Part shown: positions 42,498 to 43,975 of the stretch, piece after piece | Position numbering within the stretch: position 1 is the stretch's first letter | How the letters are laid out: each line of letters opens with the position of its first letter | From: Cytidiella melzeri | Taxonomy: Eukaryota; Basidiomycota; Agaricomycetes; Polyporales; Irpicaceae | Direction of reading: 5' to 3' | Assembly: GCA_022592445.1 (NCBI GenBank) | Contig: JABYQR010000357.1 | Location: 1 to 43,975 of the forward strand | DNA length: 43,975 nt | Position numbers and translations under genes: made by a program | Notes under the pieces: generated by a model | What the model saw: the letters and a program-made list of their open reading frames with translations, nothing else | Database searches by the model: none | Told to the model about the DNA's origin: nothing

Positions 42498-43975
42498 TTC
42501 GGGCCGTGATTCAAGCTGCGCAAGCACGCGCCCCACGTTTACCATGTACTAATAGATTTTCCATACTCGCATCTGATGTACTAGAGACTGGTTCTGAATC
42601 CGAACATTTTCATGTACCTATCACAGTCTCAGGAGTGCAGAGATCTAAAGAAGTCGCAGCTATGATTGATAGTGGAGCCTCGACACTATTCATTCATAAA
42701 CGGTTTGTTCGAGAGCATCGTATTAGGACCCGGAAGTTGAAACAACCCATTCCGGTGTACAACATAGATGGGACCCTAAATCGAGATGGGGCTATTGATG
42801 AGGTTGCCATTCTCAATATGAGGATAGGAGACCACGAGGAAAGGACCATTTTCACGGTCACTGATATTGGGCCGGAAGACGTGATCATAGGAATTGATTG
42901 GTTGCGGTATCACAACCCCACCATTGATTGGTACGAAGGTATCATCAGGATGGATGGATGTCCTGATGCATGTAAACCCAGAGAAAGGGTTGAGGAAGCG
43001 AAGGAGGCTGCAGCTAAGAGAACAGCTGAGCCCAAACGCAAGAAGAGGTCCCCAGGATTGCGGAAAGTTGTGGAGCAACTTCCGTACTTACCGGTGGATA
43101 CGGAGGAAGCCGAAGAAGACATTGAGGAAACCACGGAAGGTTCAGGAAGTTTGGATGGGGCCGAATTGCCGAAGTTACAGGCACAGGCCACTACTCAGCT
43201 CGGTGGAAAAGGAACTCCCCGACGCATTGTACGCACACGTCCGACACCTATGGTACAGGAAGGCAAACACTTGTTCACTCTAGCAGGATACACATACTCT
43301 AGTGAACTAGCTGAGGTTGAGAGCCGGGTTAAACCAGTCAAAACCTTTGAGGAATGGTACCTGAACAATATCGTCAACACGCTCACATCTTCTCTGAAAC
43401 GGAATCTCAACAACTTCCAGAACACAAGTGTACGACCATGCATTGAGTTGATTCTGGAAGCAAAAGGATTCCACGCAAAGGTTTACCCGCTGTCACACCC
43501 TGAGCAAGAAGAGCTTGATAAGTTTATCCGAGAGAACCTAGAGAAAGGGTACATTTGACCGTCGAAGTCCCCAATGGCGTCACCCTTCTTCTTTGTCAAG
43601 AAAAAGGATGGGAAGTTACGCCCAGTGCAGGATTACCGGAAGTTGAACGAAGTTACTATCAAAAACAGGTACCCACTGCCGTTGATCTCCGAACTCATGG
43701 ATAGACTGCGAGGTGCTAAGTTCTTCACTAAGCTGGACGTCAGATGGGGGTACAATAATGTCCGCATCAAAGAAGGCGATGAACACAAAGCTGCATTTGT
43801 CACCAACCGAGGATTGTTTGAACCTACGGTCATGTTCTTTGGCCTTACCAATTCCCCGGCCACATTCCAGAACATGATGAACGACATCTTTGCTGATCTT
43901 ATTGCTGAAGGCAAGGTCACCGTCTACCTAGACAATATCCTTATCTATTCCAAGGAGATCTCCGAGCACCGCAGG
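42494..43975 (+). pseudogene. pol: Ty3/gypsy Pol (protease and reverse transcriptase part), partial and disrupted
   Basis: Open from 42494 to the TGA at 43556-43558, then the same frame continues to the window end. An aspartic protease is recognised by AAMIDSGASTLFI and GPEDVIIGIDWL. A charged linker follows, then the reverse transcriptase: LEKGYI, stop, [68 protein letters not shown]. The TGA most simply replaces CGA (Arg), as the family reads KGYIRPSKSP. The catalytic motif reads [10 protein letters not shown] with Asn (AAT, 43934-43936) in place of the second Asp of YxDD. Pol has no early ATG, so it was presumably made by frameshifting from gag. The rest (RNase H, integrase) is beyond the window. 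Confidence 0.9.

Larger units (their letters stand above)
39792..43975 (+). mobile_element. Second Ty3/gypsy element, runs off the window end
   Basis: Contains, in order, a leader with LTR-like features (TATA-like gatgtatataacccc near 39959), an ATG-less open frame, gag, and a pol frame with aspartic protease and the start of reverse transcriptase. The left border is set only by a possible LTR start TGTCACATG at 39792; the partner LTR is beyond the window. Stop codon and active-site changes in pol show it is no longer autonomous. Confidence 0.75.

Overview
This window looks like a filamentous basidiomycete (Agaricomycete-type) genome. The genes are dense in introns of about 45-75 nt with GT..AG ends, and the right side holds a FunK1-type fungal kinase, chromodomain Ty3/gypsy pieces, copia pieces and large cut-and-paste elements. 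No tRNA, rRNA or CRISPR was recognised. All gene models were built by reading splice junctions by eye; no alignment or search was run.

Left part (1-17222), conserved host genes. On the minus strand lie a 17-exon ER/vacuolar M28 metallopeptidase of the ERMP1/Pff1 type (386-3878), a NOP8-like RRM protein of 60S ribosome assembly (4223-6078) and a secreted His-rich/Ser-Ala-rich protein (6988-9540). A poorly resolved minus-strand coding remnant lies near 9912-10842. On the plus strand is a 19-exon Rho1 exchange factor of the Rom2 type (11164-17222; DEP, two DH domains, PH, CNH). Its two DH domains come from an internal duplication that kept the exon lengths (64 and 306 nt).

Middle part (17465-29927), nested mobile DNA. 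A gag-only Ty1/copia element (LTRs 227 bp, gag 21793-22641) has its 5' LTR split by a 3938-bp insertion (17555-21492). This insertion has 29-nt terminal inverted repeats and a 2-bp duplication, and removing it rebuilds a 227-bp LTR. It carries degenerate copies of at least three unrelated housekeeping genes (eIF1, FYV7, ALG9) and no visible transposase, so it behaves like a Pack-type gene-capturing transposon. Downstream, a 6.7-kb element (23233-29927) has 24-nt terminal inverted repeats and TA duplications. It holds a broken Ulp1-like protease ORF, a 660-bp degenerate pentamer array and a pogo/DDE-1 transposase with a damaged N-terminal part.

Right part (29928-43975). An intact-looking FunK1 kinase gene (31617-34358) sits between repeat-rich non-coding stretches. 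It is followed by a truncated chromodomain gypsy fragment (36848-37875), a copia reverse transcriptase fragment (38660-39733, minus) and a second gypsy element that runs off the end of the window. Both reverse transcriptases have YxDD changed to YxDN, and several ORFs carry single stop codons at otherwise coding positions. The second gypsy element has a GGGTTTT slippery heptamer directly before its gag stop, placed for a -1 frameshift into pol.
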